Positions 51,740 through 60,633 of a DNA stretch of 64,000 nt are shown piece after piece. Origin of the DNA: Bacillus shivajii (GTDB lineage Bacteria; Bacillota; Bacilli; Bacillales; Salisediminibacteriaceae). Under the pieces are notes generated by a model. It ran no database searches, was not told the origin of the DNA, and saw only the letters and a list, made by a program, of their open reading frames with translations. The DNA is taken from the NCBI RefSeq assembly GCF_020519665.1, contig NZ_CP084703.1:1798001-1862000 (forward strand), given 5' to 3'. How positions within the stretch are numbered: position 1 is the stretch's first letter; every line of letters begins with the position of its first letter. The translations under genes were made by a program, and so were the position numbers.

Positions 51740-52405
51740 TTACAGTTTTAAATAATTGATATCTTCATGCTGCAGGCGTTCCAAACCGCGAATGATCTCT
51801 TGAACAGACTCAGGGTCATTACAGTCGTAGGAGTCGATGTCTAAATGTAAAATGGGACAAACGTCAAAATTAGCAATCCAATTTTGATAACGGTTGTATA
51901 GCCCTTCCCAAAACTCATGAGGCGTTTGAATTTCCATATCGCGACCTCGACTGTTAATTCGGTCTAAGATTCGTTCTAACTTACCGTCAATATAAATAAG
52001 CACATCAGGTTTAGGGAAGTACGGGGAGAGGACCATGGCTTCAAAAAGTGATTTATACGTTTCGTAATCACGGCTTGTCATATTTCCATTTTCATATTGC
52101 ATCCTTGCAAAAATCCCTACGTCTTCATAAATGCTTCGGTCTTGAATGTAGCCGACTTTTTCTTCGTGCATCATTTTTTGTTGTTTAAAACGTTCGGCTA
52201 AAAAATAGATTTGTAAATGAAACGACCAAGTTTTAAAATCAGCATAATAATCTTCTAAATATGGGTTGCCGTCTACTTTTTCAAAAGAAGCTTTATAGTC
52301 TAATGCTTCGGCTAGCGTGTTTGTTAACGTAGACTTACCAACACCAACTGTACCAGCTAAAGTGATTAGCGAATGGTCGTTTAACTGATGCGGTTGTTTT
52401 AACAT
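51740..52405 (-). CDS. dck: Deoxyadenosine/deoxycytidine kinase
   Basis: This 221-residue deoxynucleoside kinase has a P-loop LAGTVGVGKSTL (about residues 16-27), WSFHLQIYFLAERF, the DRS motif (YIQDRSIYED) and the lid RINSRGRDME. It phosphorylates deoxyadenosine and deoxycytidine for salvage. It is the second gene after dgk, as in B. subtilis. Confidence 0.92.
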   Translation of the reverse strand: MLKQPHQLNDHSLITLAGTVGVGKSTLTNTLAEALDYKASFEKVDGNPYLEDYYADFKTWSFHLQIYFLAERFKQQKMMHEEKVGYIQDRSIYEDVGIFARMQYENGNMTSRDYETYKSLFEAMVLSPYFPKPDVLIYIDGKLERILDRINSRGRDMEIQTPHEFWEGLYNRYQNWIANFDVCPILHLDIDSYDCNDPESVQEIIRGLERLQHEDINYLKL

Positions 52406-52479
52406 AATTTTTTCAATCCACCTTTATCACACTTTAAGACAAAAGTTAGCATCATTTAAATGCTAGGTGCAGTCATTTT

Positions 52480-53130
52480 CTAAAAAAGTGCTCTTTTTTG
52501 TTTTAAGAATAAATCGACATGATCTAAAATCATTTGAAAATCAGCTTCATTATTTACGAAGTCTATTTCATCACCGTTAAAGGAAAGGACAGGAACATGA
52601 GGATTTACTAGACGATGATCCTTTATATATTGATGATAGTCTGTTGAAAGACGTTCCAAATAATCTGGGTCCATTGCTTGTTCCATCGCTCTGCCGCGTT
52701 TTTCAATTCGTTTCATCAATGTCGGTAAACTAGCATGTAAATGAATAATTAAATTTGGTCTAGGTAAGTCGGAAGTCAAGATTTGATAAATACGCTCATA
52801 TTTATGAAGGTGATCTTCTTTTAGAGTTTGTTTAGCAAATAAGAAATTTTTAAAGATATGATAATCACTGACAACTGCTTGACCTTTTGACAAATAAGAA
52901 TCATATGTATCTTCTAATTGTTTATACCTATTACATAAAAAGAACATTTCCGTTTGGAAACTCCATTCATCATTGTCTTCATAAAATTTGCTTAAAAATG
53001 GATTTTCATCGACGATTTCTTTTAATAAATGAAAGTTATAATGTGCAGACAGTTTTGTTGCTAAAGATGTTTTTCCTACTCCGATTGGACCTTCGACGGC
53101 AATAAATGGAGCATGAAATTGGTTGCTCAT
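52480..53130 (-). CDS. dgk: Deoxyguanosine kinase
   Basis: This 216-residue paralogue of Dck has a P-loop VEGPIGVGKTSL, WSFQTEMFFLCNRYKQ, SDYHIFKNF in place of the DRS motif, and the lid RIEKRGRAME. This is the deoxyguanosine kinase type. The ATG follows AAAGGAGG. dck follows after 74 nt in the same direction. Confidence 0.92.
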   Translation of the reverse strand: MSNQFHAPFIAVEGPIGVGKTSLATKLSAHYNFHLLKEIVDENPFLSKFYEDNDEWSFQTEMFFLCNRYKQLEDTYDSYLSKGQAVVSDYHIFKNFLFAKQTLKEDHLHKYERIYQILTSDLPRPNLIIHLHASLPTLMKRIEKRGRAMEQAMDPDYLERLSTDYHQYIKDHRLVNPHVPVLSFNGDEIDFVNNEADFQMILDHVDLFLKQKRALF

Positions 53131-53291
53131 ATATTTTCATCCTCCTTTCACATGTATGATAAAAAACAAATTATATTTTAACACATTTCAACAAATAATC
53201 CTTCATTTTTCGGCAGAAGATAAAATAAACTGACAAATTTCGGAGGGAGCTAAAGGATTTTTCTTAACAAGGAAAACGGAATATAGTATGA

Positions 53292-53319
53292 TTGACATAA
53301 AGTAAGGTCTTTTTATAAA
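53292..53319 (+). promoter_or_regulatory. SigA-type promoter of the DegV gene
   Basis: TTGACA and TATAAA are 16 bases apart, directly upstream of AAAGGGG and the GTG start. Such a short leader is possible because the ribosome binding site follows at once. Confidence 0.5.
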
Positions 53320-53330
53320 GGGGTGCTCAT

Positions 53331-54179
53331 GTGAGTAAACAGGTAAAAATTGTAACAGATTCGACATTAGATTTACCAAAAGAAGAAGTAGAGAGGTTAG
53401 GTGTGACGATTGTCCCTCTTTCCGTCACGATCGATGGTGAATCATACATTGATGGTGTTGATATTACACCAGAGGAGTATACGAGTAAACTTACTCAATC
53501 AAAAGATCTCCCACAAACTTCACAGCCATCCGTAGGCTCATTTTTGGAGGCATACAATAATTTAGGTGAAGATGGGAGCCAGATCATATCCATACATATG
53601 ACTTCTGGAATGAGTGGGACTTATCAGTCAGCAAAAACAGCTTCTGAGATGACAGATAGTGATGTAACTGTGGTGGATTCTTCTTTTATTTCAGTAGCAT
53701 TGAGCTTTCAAGTAAAAGAAGCGGTTTCATTAGCATCTAACGGTGCCACTGTAGAAGAGATTGTCAGCCGATTAGAGGAAGTACGTAAAAACACATCGAT
53801 TTATATCATGGTTGATACGTTAGATTATTTAGTTAAAGGTGGGCGAATTGGTCGAGCAAAGGCACTTGTTGGATCTTTGTTAAAAATTAAACCAATTGCT
53901 TCACTGCAAGAAGGTGTATTTACACCAGTTTCAAAAGTTCGGTCTCATATGCAAATGATTAAACTATATAAGAAGAAGTTTGAAGAGGAAACAGCAGGAA
54001 AGCTTGTACGAGGAATTGGGATTGCTCAAGTTGGAGCAAAAGAATTAGCATCTGAATTAAGAGATCAATTGAATGAATTAACAGATAATGAAATCTCCAT
54101 TATTGAAACAACACCGGTCATTAGTACACATACTGGACCTGGGGCAATGGCATTAATGTATTACACAGATGAAAAATAA
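53331..54179 (+). CDS. DegV family fatty-acid-binding protein
   Basis: This 282-residue protein has the DegV start KIVTDSTLDLPKEEV, SQPSVGSF, HMTSGMSGTYQSA and the C-terminal HTGPGAMAL. DegV/FakB proteins bind a fatty acid and present it to the FakA kinase. It starts with GTG after AAAGGGG. FakA is not adjacent. Confidence 0.92.
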   Translation: MSKQVKIVTDSTLDLPKEEVERLGVTIVPLSVTIDGESYIDGVDITPEEYTSKLTQSKDLPQTSQPSVGSFLEAYNNLGEDGSQIISIHMTSGMSGTYQSAKTASEMTDSDVTVVDSSFISVALSFQVKEAVSLASNGATVEEIVSRLEEVRKNTSIYIMVDTLDYLVKGGRIGRAKALVGSLLKIKPIASLQEGVFTPVSKVRSHMQMIKLYKKKFEEETAGKLVRGIGIAQVGAKELASELRDQLNELTDNEISIIETTPVISTHTGPGAMALMYYTDEK

Positions 54180-54184
54180 CGCAT

Positions 54185-54236
54185 AAAAAGAGGCGACTTA
54201 TAAGTGCTCAGAGCACAATGGATTCGCCTCTTTTTA
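54185..54236 (+). terminator. Terminator after the DegV gene
   Basis: AAAAGAGGCGA / TCGCCTCTTTTT around a loop of about 25 nt. Confidence 0.85.
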
Positions 54237-54284
54237 TTATTCATTGTTATAAGGGTCGGCATTATAAAACAGATGATTTCATCA

Positions 54285-54623
54285 TTAAGTTATCGTCATG
54301 ACTTCGAACTCTTTAGAGAGTTTGATCCACTCATGCATACTTGAAAGGCGGCCAACATGTAAGTGATCTGTCACACCATATTCTTCTGTACACGTTTTAC
54401 ATGCTAAAATTAATACACCACGCTCTTCTAACTCTTTTAAATGTAACGCTGCTAAAGATTGTTCAGTTAATGATATAACACCGCGGTTCATACAGAAGAT
54501 CACAGAAGGTAAGGCTTCTTCTTGCTTTAATAACGAAAAATACGTATTTAATAAAGATTCACCTAATGCACGATTTCCGTCACCTAATGAGTCAGTGAGA
54601 AGCAAAACCATTTTTTCTTGCAC
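54285..54623 (-). CDS. DsrE family protein
   Basis: This 112-residue protein of the DsrE/YedF type has VLLLTDSLGDG near the start and LILACKTCTEEYGV with two cysteines (CKTC). The GTG at 54623 lies eight bases after GAAGGGTGG and is preferred to the in-frame GTG four codons upstream. DsrE-fold proteins carry sulfur in persulfide form or act in sulfur relay; this member has no TusA-like partner nearby. Confidence 0.75.
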   Translation of the reverse strand: MQEKMVLLLTDSLGDGNRALGESLLNTYFSLLKQEEALPSVIFCMNRGVISLTEQSLAALHLKELEERGVLILACKTCTEEYGVTDHLHVGRLSSMHEWIKLSKEFEVMTIT

Positions 54624-54809
54624 GATAAAAGCCACCCTTCTTAAAATAGTCCTCCTTTATCATATTAACTTGAAAAGATTTACATTCATAAGAAAATAAA
54701 CAATGATCATTCACTCACATCTATGCGAACCAATTTCTTCATTTATCTTATTTAAAGCAATACACTCTCAGAATTTGTATAAATTGATTTTTAATTTTCA
54801 TCAAGAGTG

Positions 54810-55160
54810 AATTAATTTCATAATTCAAAATAAGATGGGAAATTCCGAATGATGAGCGTGAACTTCACTTGAGACGGACGCTTTCCCGAGGGCTTGTCTT
54901 CAGCTAACTTAGGCTCGACAACTCTTCGCCTAAGTGGATCTTCAGCTCGTTGTTCCTGCGATTACTCGTCACAGATAAACAGTGCTCCTGCGGTTACTCG
55001 TCGCAGCTCGAAGCAGTTCGAAGAAGTATTGCTCGTCGCTGATCCTCCGGGAGTCGCCGTCTTTTGTTACGTTCACTTCCAAATAAAACGTACATGTAAT
55101 GAAAAAAATTATGATATCATTCGTTTCATTGTGCAAAAAACGTAATTATGAAATTGATTC
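54810..55160 (+). mobile_element. MITE family 2, copy D (351 bp)
   Basis: GAATTAATTTCATAA at the left and TTATGAAATTGATTC at the right (one mismatch). Flanks are GAGT and AAGT, a three-of-four match for a target duplication. It shares the CTCGTCGCAG module with copy A. Confidence 0.82.
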
Positions 55161-55340
55161 AAGTAATTATATTTTACAGTCCCGGTTGTGTCTCAATTGT
55201 TTAATTTAAAGAATACCTTTAAACATCAATAACATGGGAATCTAGAGTCCAGTTTAATAAAATTCATGTCATTCATTCAACGTTTAACAAACATCTTAAC
55301 TTCAGAAATTCTCTCATCGATTTTTTATTTTGAAATATAT

Positions 55341-55460
55341 TTGACAGCTTGTGCGAGACTCCAGCGGGAATAGCACGAGACGAAAATCACCCAAAACGAA
55401 TGTGCTGAGTTTTGGGAAGCCCGTGCCGTGCCCGCGGAATGCGAGCACATAAGCTGTCAA
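55341..55460. repeat. Stand-alone long imperfect palindrome (120 bp)
   Basis: TTGACAGCTT and AAGCTGTCAA close the element. Inside, ACTCCAGCGGGAATAGCACG and CGTGCCGTGCCCGCGGAATG (parts of the two arms) give a GC-rich core in AT-rich DNA. The CTCCAGCGGGAAWAGC module is shared with composite family 1. No coding capacity. Confidence 0.7.
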
Positions 55461-55609
55461 AAATAGAAATTTATTTTGAGTGTATAACCAAAATGAAAGA
55501 CAATGATGAAAGTAACTCGATAAAAGTAGAAACGATGATTTAACCAATTGATGAATATTCGCCAATTCGGTACAATAAAAAATGGACAGTCAACTAGGAG
55601 GGTGAAGAA

Positions 55610-56500
55610 TTGGTGAAAGCTGGACTTGTTTTAGAAGGTGGAGGTATGCGCGGTGTTTATACAGGAGGAATTCTTGAATACTTTTTAGAAAATAACCTTC
55701 ACTTCCCGTACATCGTTGGAGTTTCCGCGGGTGCATGTAATGCTTCTTCGTATATTTCAAAACAGAAGGGGCGTAATAAAGCGGTAACAGTCGGTTATGC
55801 GGGTCACCCTGATTACTTATCGATTAAAAGACTGATTAAAAATGGTGAACTTTTTAATATGGATTTAATATTTGATCAAATTCCAAATAAAGAAAATCTA
55901 TTTGATTACGATAAATTTTTTAATTCCAAACAAAAGTTTTATATTGGTGCAACGGATTGTTTGACGGGTGAAACAATTTATTATGAAAAACATGAGCTTG
56001 GCGAAGATTTAAATAAAATATTACGAGCATCATGTTCTCTACCAATGGCAGCACCAATTATTGAACATGATAAAAGGCCATTATTGGATGGTGGAACGAG
56101 TGATCCGATCCCTATAAATCGATCGATTATAGATGGCAATGATAAGCATGTCGTTATTTTAACGCAATGTGATGGCTATGTAAAAAAGCCAGTAAAACGT
56201 GGTAAATGGTGGTTTAAACGAAAGTATAGAGATTATCCAGGTTTAATTGACGTCGTAGAAAACCGCTCAAAAACGTACAATGATTCCCTTGAAAAAGTAC
56301 GACAGTTAGAGAAAGAAGGGAAAGCGTTCGTTTTTAGACCGGATGATTTGCGTGAGGTAACGAGAATTGAACGTAGAAAAGAACGTCTTCAAGCGCTCTA
56401 TGATCACGGTTACGAGCAAGCAAAAAAACGGTTTGACGAACTAATATCATTTTTAGAAGAATCAGCAGTCAGCCTTGAGAAGGAGAGAAAAACCAACTAA
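55610..56500 (+). CDS. Patatin-like phospholipase
   Basis: This 296-residue protein has the oxyanion loop EGGGMRGVYTGG (residues 9-20), the nucleophile motif GVSAGA (Ser near residue 41) and the Asp in DGGTSDPIP (near residue 162). This is the Ser-Asp dyad of patatin-like acyl hydrolases. The start is a TTG (or GTG one codon later) after GGAGGGTG. It probably acts on phospholipids or lipid esters in the cytosol or at the membrane. Confidence 0.9.
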   Translation: MVKAGLVLEGGGMRGVYTGGILEYFLENNLHFPYIVGVSAGACNASSYISKQKGRNKAVTVGYAGHPDYLSIKRLIKNGELFNMDLIFDQIPNKENLFDYDKFFNSKQKFYIGATDCLTGETIYYEKHELGEDLNKILRASCSLPMAAPIIEHDKRPLLDGGTSDPIPINRSIIDGNDKHVVILTQCDGYVKKPVKRGKWWFKRKYRDYPGLIDVVENRSKTYNDSLEKVRQLEKEGKAFVFRPDDLREVTRIERRKERLQALYDHGYEQAKKRFDELISFLEESAVSLEKERKTN

Positions 56501-56530
56501 CGGGGGTTTTTCTCTCCCTCTTTTTTTTGT
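56482..56530 (+). terminator. Terminator overlapping the patatin gene end
   Basis: GGAGAGAAAAACC pairs with GGGTTTTTCTCTCC, followed by CTC and T8. The left arm lies inside the last codons. Confidence 0.85.
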
Positions 56531-56582
56531 ACAATAATCATGGCATCAAAATTCAGAAAAGTTCGAAGAAAGGGATGTTAAT

Positions 56583-58379
56583 ATGATTAATTTTAATAAA
56601 CCAACGGTAGAACAATTTTTCAGAACGTATGCAATTACAAATTTTACGGTTTCAAGTGACGAATCAAGAATACTATTTTCCACGAACTTAAATGGCAAAA
56701 TGAACGTGTGGGCGATGGATCTACCAAATGGATTTCCATATTTATTTGCTCATACAGAACAATCTTGTAACTTTTTAAAAGAAGATCCGAACAAGCAATA
56801 TGTATTAGGTGGTTTTGATCAAGATGGTGATGAAAACTATCACATGTATGCATTTCCTTACGGCGGTGGGAATAAAAAGAAGATCGTAGAAGGGACAAAA
56901 GAGGATAAGTTTTATTTCTCGCATTTAAGTGAAGATGGAAAACGAATGTTTTATGTTACAAGTCAAGGCAATCCACAATTTCTAAAAGGATATGTTTATG
57001 ACCTTGAAAAAGATGAACACAAACAATTATACACCGGTGAAGGTGCCCCTACATTTATTAGTGCTGTTTCACCGAACGAAAGGTACCTTGTGACGATTAA
57101 GATGATGGCGAACACCTATAAAGTTGGATATTTACATGATCTAGAAACGGGTGAAGTGAAACCGATTAGTGAAAACCCTGAGAGCGTTCATGAATTCAAC
57201 CAAGGCTTATTTATATCAGATGATGAAATTCTTTATTTGACGAATGACGAAGCAGAGTTTACATATGTGATGAAATATGAGATTTCATCGGGGGATCGAA
57301 CAAAATACGCTTCATTTGACGACCAAAGTATTGAAGGCATCGAGTGGAATAAAGAATCAAAAACATTGTATCTAAACACGGAAAAAGGGGTGGTTGATTC
57401 CCTTTATACAGTAAGTGAAGATGATCAGTCCCCGAAACGAATCGATTGTCCTTTAACGACGTTCGATCAAGTAAAAGTTGCAAAAAGTGGCAACGTATAT
57501 GTACTAGGGAGAAGTGCAACAGAGCCATTTAATTTATATCGTTTAAGTGATGGCCAAAAGTGGGAAAAACTCACAGAGAACAAAGTATTGGGCATTGACG
57601 AAGCTCAGATGGTAGAGCCAGAAGTTATCACATATCCTTCCTTTGACGATAAAGAAATTGAAGCGCTTTGGTTTGAGGCGAAACCTGAAAATGATAACGG
57701 TCATGTAATCTTCTGGCCGCACGGAGGTCCGCAAGCAGCTGAGCGTAAAAGTTTTCGAGCGATGTTCCAATGTTTTTTAAATAGAGGATACTCGATCTTT
57801 GCACCAAACTTTAGAGGGAGTACGGGGTATGGAGCAACGTTTAAAAAGCTTGTTGAACAAGATTGGGGAGAAGGGCCACGACTTGATTGTGTAGCAGGAA
57901 TTGAATGGCTTTTTGAAACTGGCAAATGTGATCGCGATAAACTATTTGTCCTAGGTGGAAGTTATGGTGGATATATGACGTTGTTACTAGCAGGTAGACA
58001 CTCAGAATATTTCCGTGCAGTTATTGATATTTTCGGTGTGTCGAACCTATTTACTTTTATTCATTCAGTTCCTGACCATTGGAAGCCAATTATGGAACGT
58101 TGGCTAGGAGATCCTGAGCGGGACAAAGAAAGGTTAACGAAAGATTCACCGATTACCTACCTTGAAACAATGACCAAGCCAATGCTTGTGATTCAAGGTG
58201 CAAATGATCCGCGAGTCGTAAAAGAAGAATCGGATCAAATAGTTGATGCATTGAAAAAGCAAGGAACAGAAATAGATTATTTAGTGTTAGACGATGAAGG
58301 ACATGGTTTCTCTAAAAAAGAAAATGAAATTGAAGTATATAAGACAATTTTACAGTTTCTAGAGAAGTACCGTAAGTAG
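56583..58379 (+). CDS. S9 family serine peptidase
   Basis: This 598-residue protein has an N-terminal seven-bladed propeller (about residues 1-340) and a C-terminal alpha/beta hydrolase domain. The catalytic triad is Ser in GGSYGGYM (about residue 460), Asp in GANDPRV and His in DEGHGFSKK. This is the acylaminoacyl-peptidase branch of prolyl oligopeptidases. The ATG follows AAAGGGATG. It has no signal peptide and is probably cytosolic. Confidence 0.92.
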   Translation: MINFNKPTVEQFFRTYAITNFTVSSDESRILFSTNLNGKMNVWAMDLPNGFPYLFAHTEQSCNFLKEDPNKQYVLGGFDQDGDENYHMYAFPYGGGNKKKIVEGTKEDKFYFSHLSEDGKRMFYVTSQGNPQFLKGYVYDLEKDEHKQLYTGEGAPTFISAVSPNERYLVTIKMMANTYKVGYLHDLETGEVKPISENPESVHEFNQGLFISDDEILYLTNDEAEFTYVMKYEISSGDRTKYASFDDQSIEGIEWNKESKTLYLNTEKGVVDSLYTVSEDDQSPKRIDCPLTTFDQVKVAKSGNVYVLGRSATEPFNLYRLSDGQKWEKLTENKVLGIDEAQMVEPEVITYPSFDDKEIEALWFEAKPENDNGHVIFWPHGGPQAAERKSFRAMFQCFLNRGYSIFAPNFRGSTGYGATFKKLVEQDWGEGPRLDCVAGIEWLFETGKCDRDKLFVLGGSYGGYMTLLLAGRHSEYFRAVIDIFGVSNLFTFIHSVPDHWKPIMERWLGDPERDKERLTKDSPITYLETMTKPMLVIQGANDPRVVKEESDQIVDALKKQGTEIDYLVLDDEGHGFSKKENEIEVYKTILQFLEKYRK

Positions 58380-58393
58380 TAATTGGGGTTTGG

Positions 58394-58441
58394 AGGGTCT
58401 GAACAAAATGAGGAGTGATCTCATTTATTCAGGCTCTTTTA
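58394..58441 (+). terminator. Terminator after the S9 peptidase
   Basis: GGGTCTGAACAAAATGAG pairs with CTCATTTATTCAGGCTC, then TTTTATT. Confidence 0.8.
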
Positions 58442-58507
58442 TTATGTTTTAAAAAAGGATTAATGGTAAAATAATAAATGGAATTTAGAATATAAAGCAG
58501 GTGTAGT

Positions 58508-58918
58508 ATGGACCGTCGGAAAAGTTATCGAATGTTAGCGATTTTATTATTTCTCATGTTTATTAGCTTCATTGCACGATCATTTCTATATTTTTTTATT
58601 GCCCTCGTTATTGCCGTCATTATTTTCTTTCTTCTTAAAAAAGACAAACAAGCAAGAAAACGAGTACAGGATCATCCACAGAACTCAGAAAGTAACAAGG
58701 TTTCAACACCAAATTCAACCATATTATTTAGCTCACTTTTTTTCCTTGGCTTCATCATGTTTAGCTATGGAGTGACAGGATATTTAAACATTGAAACAAT
58801 CTACGATCAATTTGGTGTGATGGTAGATGAATGGTTCATCTTGATTTTTTTCAGTGCAGTTGGTTTCTTTTTAATGATGACAGGAATGACAGTTATGATA
58901 AAGAAGTGGCTGAGCTGA
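58508..58918 (+). CDS. Hypothetical membrane protein (136 aa)
   Basis: The protein has four membrane helices (residues 9-42 as two close helices, 72-92 and 108-130) with a polar loop rich in Asn and Gln. It starts with ATG after GCAGGTG. A hairpin (TGATGAATAT / ATATTCATCA) follows at 58915-58947. The family is not recognised. Confidence 0.75.
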   Translation: MDRRKSYRMLAILLFLMFISFIARSFLYFFIALVIAVIIFFLLKKDKQARKRVQDHPQNSESNKVSTPNSTILFSSLFFLGFIMFSYGVTGYLNIETIYDQFGVMVDEWFILIFFSAVGFFLMMTGMTVMIKKWLS

Positions 58919-59012
58919 TGAATATTTAAGGGATTGATATTCATCAATCTCTTTTCAATTTTTAAATAATTCGGTATACTAATAATTAGAGTAACGAAAT
59001 AAAAAAGAGAAG

Positions 59013-60251
59013 GTGTTTATCATTTCTGTTGAAAGACGCAATTTGCTGATCATGTGGATAGCAAATTTTTTTGTTGCAGCAAGTGCAACCATGGTAATGC
59101 CGTTTTTGTCCTTGTATATTGAAACATTCGGTAACTTTACTGATGCATACGTGCAAAGATGGTCGGGTTTCGTTTTCGGAATTACCTTTTTAGTTGCGTT
59201 CATTGTCTCACCACTTTGGGGGAGATTTGGCGATCGGTTTGGTAGAAAAAAGATTTTAATTATTACAGGCTATGGAATTGCCTTATCGATTTTTCTTATG
59301 GGTTATGTTGATACGGTTTGGGAATTATTCTTTTTACGTTTCTTCATGGGAATTGTTACTGGGTTTATTCCGATGTCAATGGCATTGATCTCAACACAAA
59401 CGAGTAAAGAGATAGCGGGTAGGGTTCTTGGAACATTACAAATGGGAACAGTATCTGGAGCACTTTTTGGACCGCTAATAGGAGGGGCATTAGCTGATGC
59501 ATTTGGTTTCACATACACATTCATCCTTACTGCAATAGTCATTGTCATGGCGACAACACTTGTGTTATTTGGGATTAAAGAAAAGCTAGTCAAAAATGAA
59601 GGTGCAGATAAAGAGAAGAAAAGTATGAAAGAAGTGATCAGCTTTATATTTAAAAGTCCGATGCTTGTCATGGTCATGCTTTTATCGTTAATTGTGCAGA
59701 TGGCGAATTTTAGTATTCAGCCTCAGCTAGCGTTATACGTCGGACAATTAATGACTGCGGAAAATATTGCCTTTTTAGCTGGACTTGCATTTTCAGTGAC
59801 TGGTTTAGGAAACTTAGTAGCAACGAGGGCATGGGGGATTTTAGGTGATAAAATAGGCCATGAAAAAGTGCTCATCCTTTGCGTGTTGATGGGAGGAGTA
59901 CTGTTTTTACCCCAAGCGTTTGTCACGAATATTTGGCAACTCGTTATTTTGCGGTTCTTATTTGGTATACAAATTGGTGGAATTATTCCATGTGCTACGG
60001 CGTATATTCGTCGTAAAGCGCCCCTTTCTATCCAAGGAGAGGTGTTAGGTTATAACCAAAGCTTTCGATTCCTTGGTAATGTCTTAGGGCCTGTCACGGG
60101 TGGTTTGATCTCAGGGTATTTCTCCATTGCTGCTGTATTTTACTTTTCATCATCGTTATTTATCATTGCAGCGCTATTACTGCTTGCTGTTTATGTGAAA
60201 AATCAAAAGCAGAAAGAAGAAAGGGTTAGCGTCTTTTCAAAAGCACAATAA
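59013..60251 (+). CDS. MFS multidrug efflux transporter (MdtG/TetA-like)
   Basis: This protein of about 410 residues has twelve membrane helices. The loop 2-3 signature PLWGRFGDRFGRKKIL and helix 5 motif GPLIGGALADAFGF are typical of drug:H+ antiporters. The start is uncertain. The GTG at 59013 lies inside GAAGGTG, the only Shine-Dalgarno sequence, while an ATT codon at 59022 lies at the right distance and begins ISVERRN. Substrates are unknown. Confidence 0.85.
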   Translation: MFIISVERRNLLIMWIANFFVAASATMVMPFLSLYIETFGNFTDAYVQRWSGFVFGITFLVAFIVSPLWGRFGDRFGRKKILIITGYGIALSIFLMGYVDTVWELFFLRFFMGIVTGFIPMSMALISTQTSKEIAGRVLGTLQMGTVSGALFGPLIGGALADAFGFTYTFILTAIVIVMATTLVLFGIKEKLVKNEGADKEKKSMKEVISFIFKSPMLVMVMLLSLIVQMANFSIQPQLALYVGQLMTAENIAFLAGLAFSVTGLGNLVATRAWGILGDKIGHEKVLILCVLMGGVLFLPQAFVTNIWQLVILRFLFGIQIGGIIPCATAYIRRKAPLSIQGEVLGYNQSFRFLGNVLGPVTGGLISGYFSIAAVFYFSSSLFIIAALLLLAVYVKNQKQKEERVSVFSKAQ

Positions 60252-60432
60252 GTGAACGACGGGGTATTATGGAAGTTGCGAAGAAATACAATCCAAGTAA
60301 TCTTTGAAACTCGCAAGTAAGCTGAACAAATCGAAACAAACACGAACGAAGACATCGTTTTTATACACTGCCAAGCAACTGTCATGATAGAATAGTAGGA
60401 CCGCATGACTTAATTGGGGGTGTATGTTGCCT

Positions 60433-60603
60433 ATGGTATTAACCGATAAAGAAAAGTTGTTATTGATTCGGCTATTAAAAAAAGAAAAGAGAAAAGCTTT
60501 TGGCATAAAAGAAAATAAAAAAGATGTTCAGCAACTCTTAGAAAAGCTCGAACAAAATAAGCGAAATACAAAAGTCAATGAAGTGAATCCGTCAAAATTA
60601 TAA
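60433..60603 (+). CDS. Small charged protein (56 aa)
   Basis: ATG at 60433 follows GGGGGTG; TTG at 60427 and ATG at 60424 are in frame and also possible. The protein is a Lys/Glu-rich helix (DKEKLLLIRLLKKEKRKAF, then VQQLLEKLEQNKRN). It has no membrane segment. The family is not recognised. Confidence 0.55.
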   Translation: MVLTDKEKLLLIRLLKKEKRKAFGIKENKKDVQQLLEKLEQNKRNTKVNEVNPSKL

Positions 60604-60633
60604 TGTTTTTTATTACGTTGTCCTAAGTTATCT

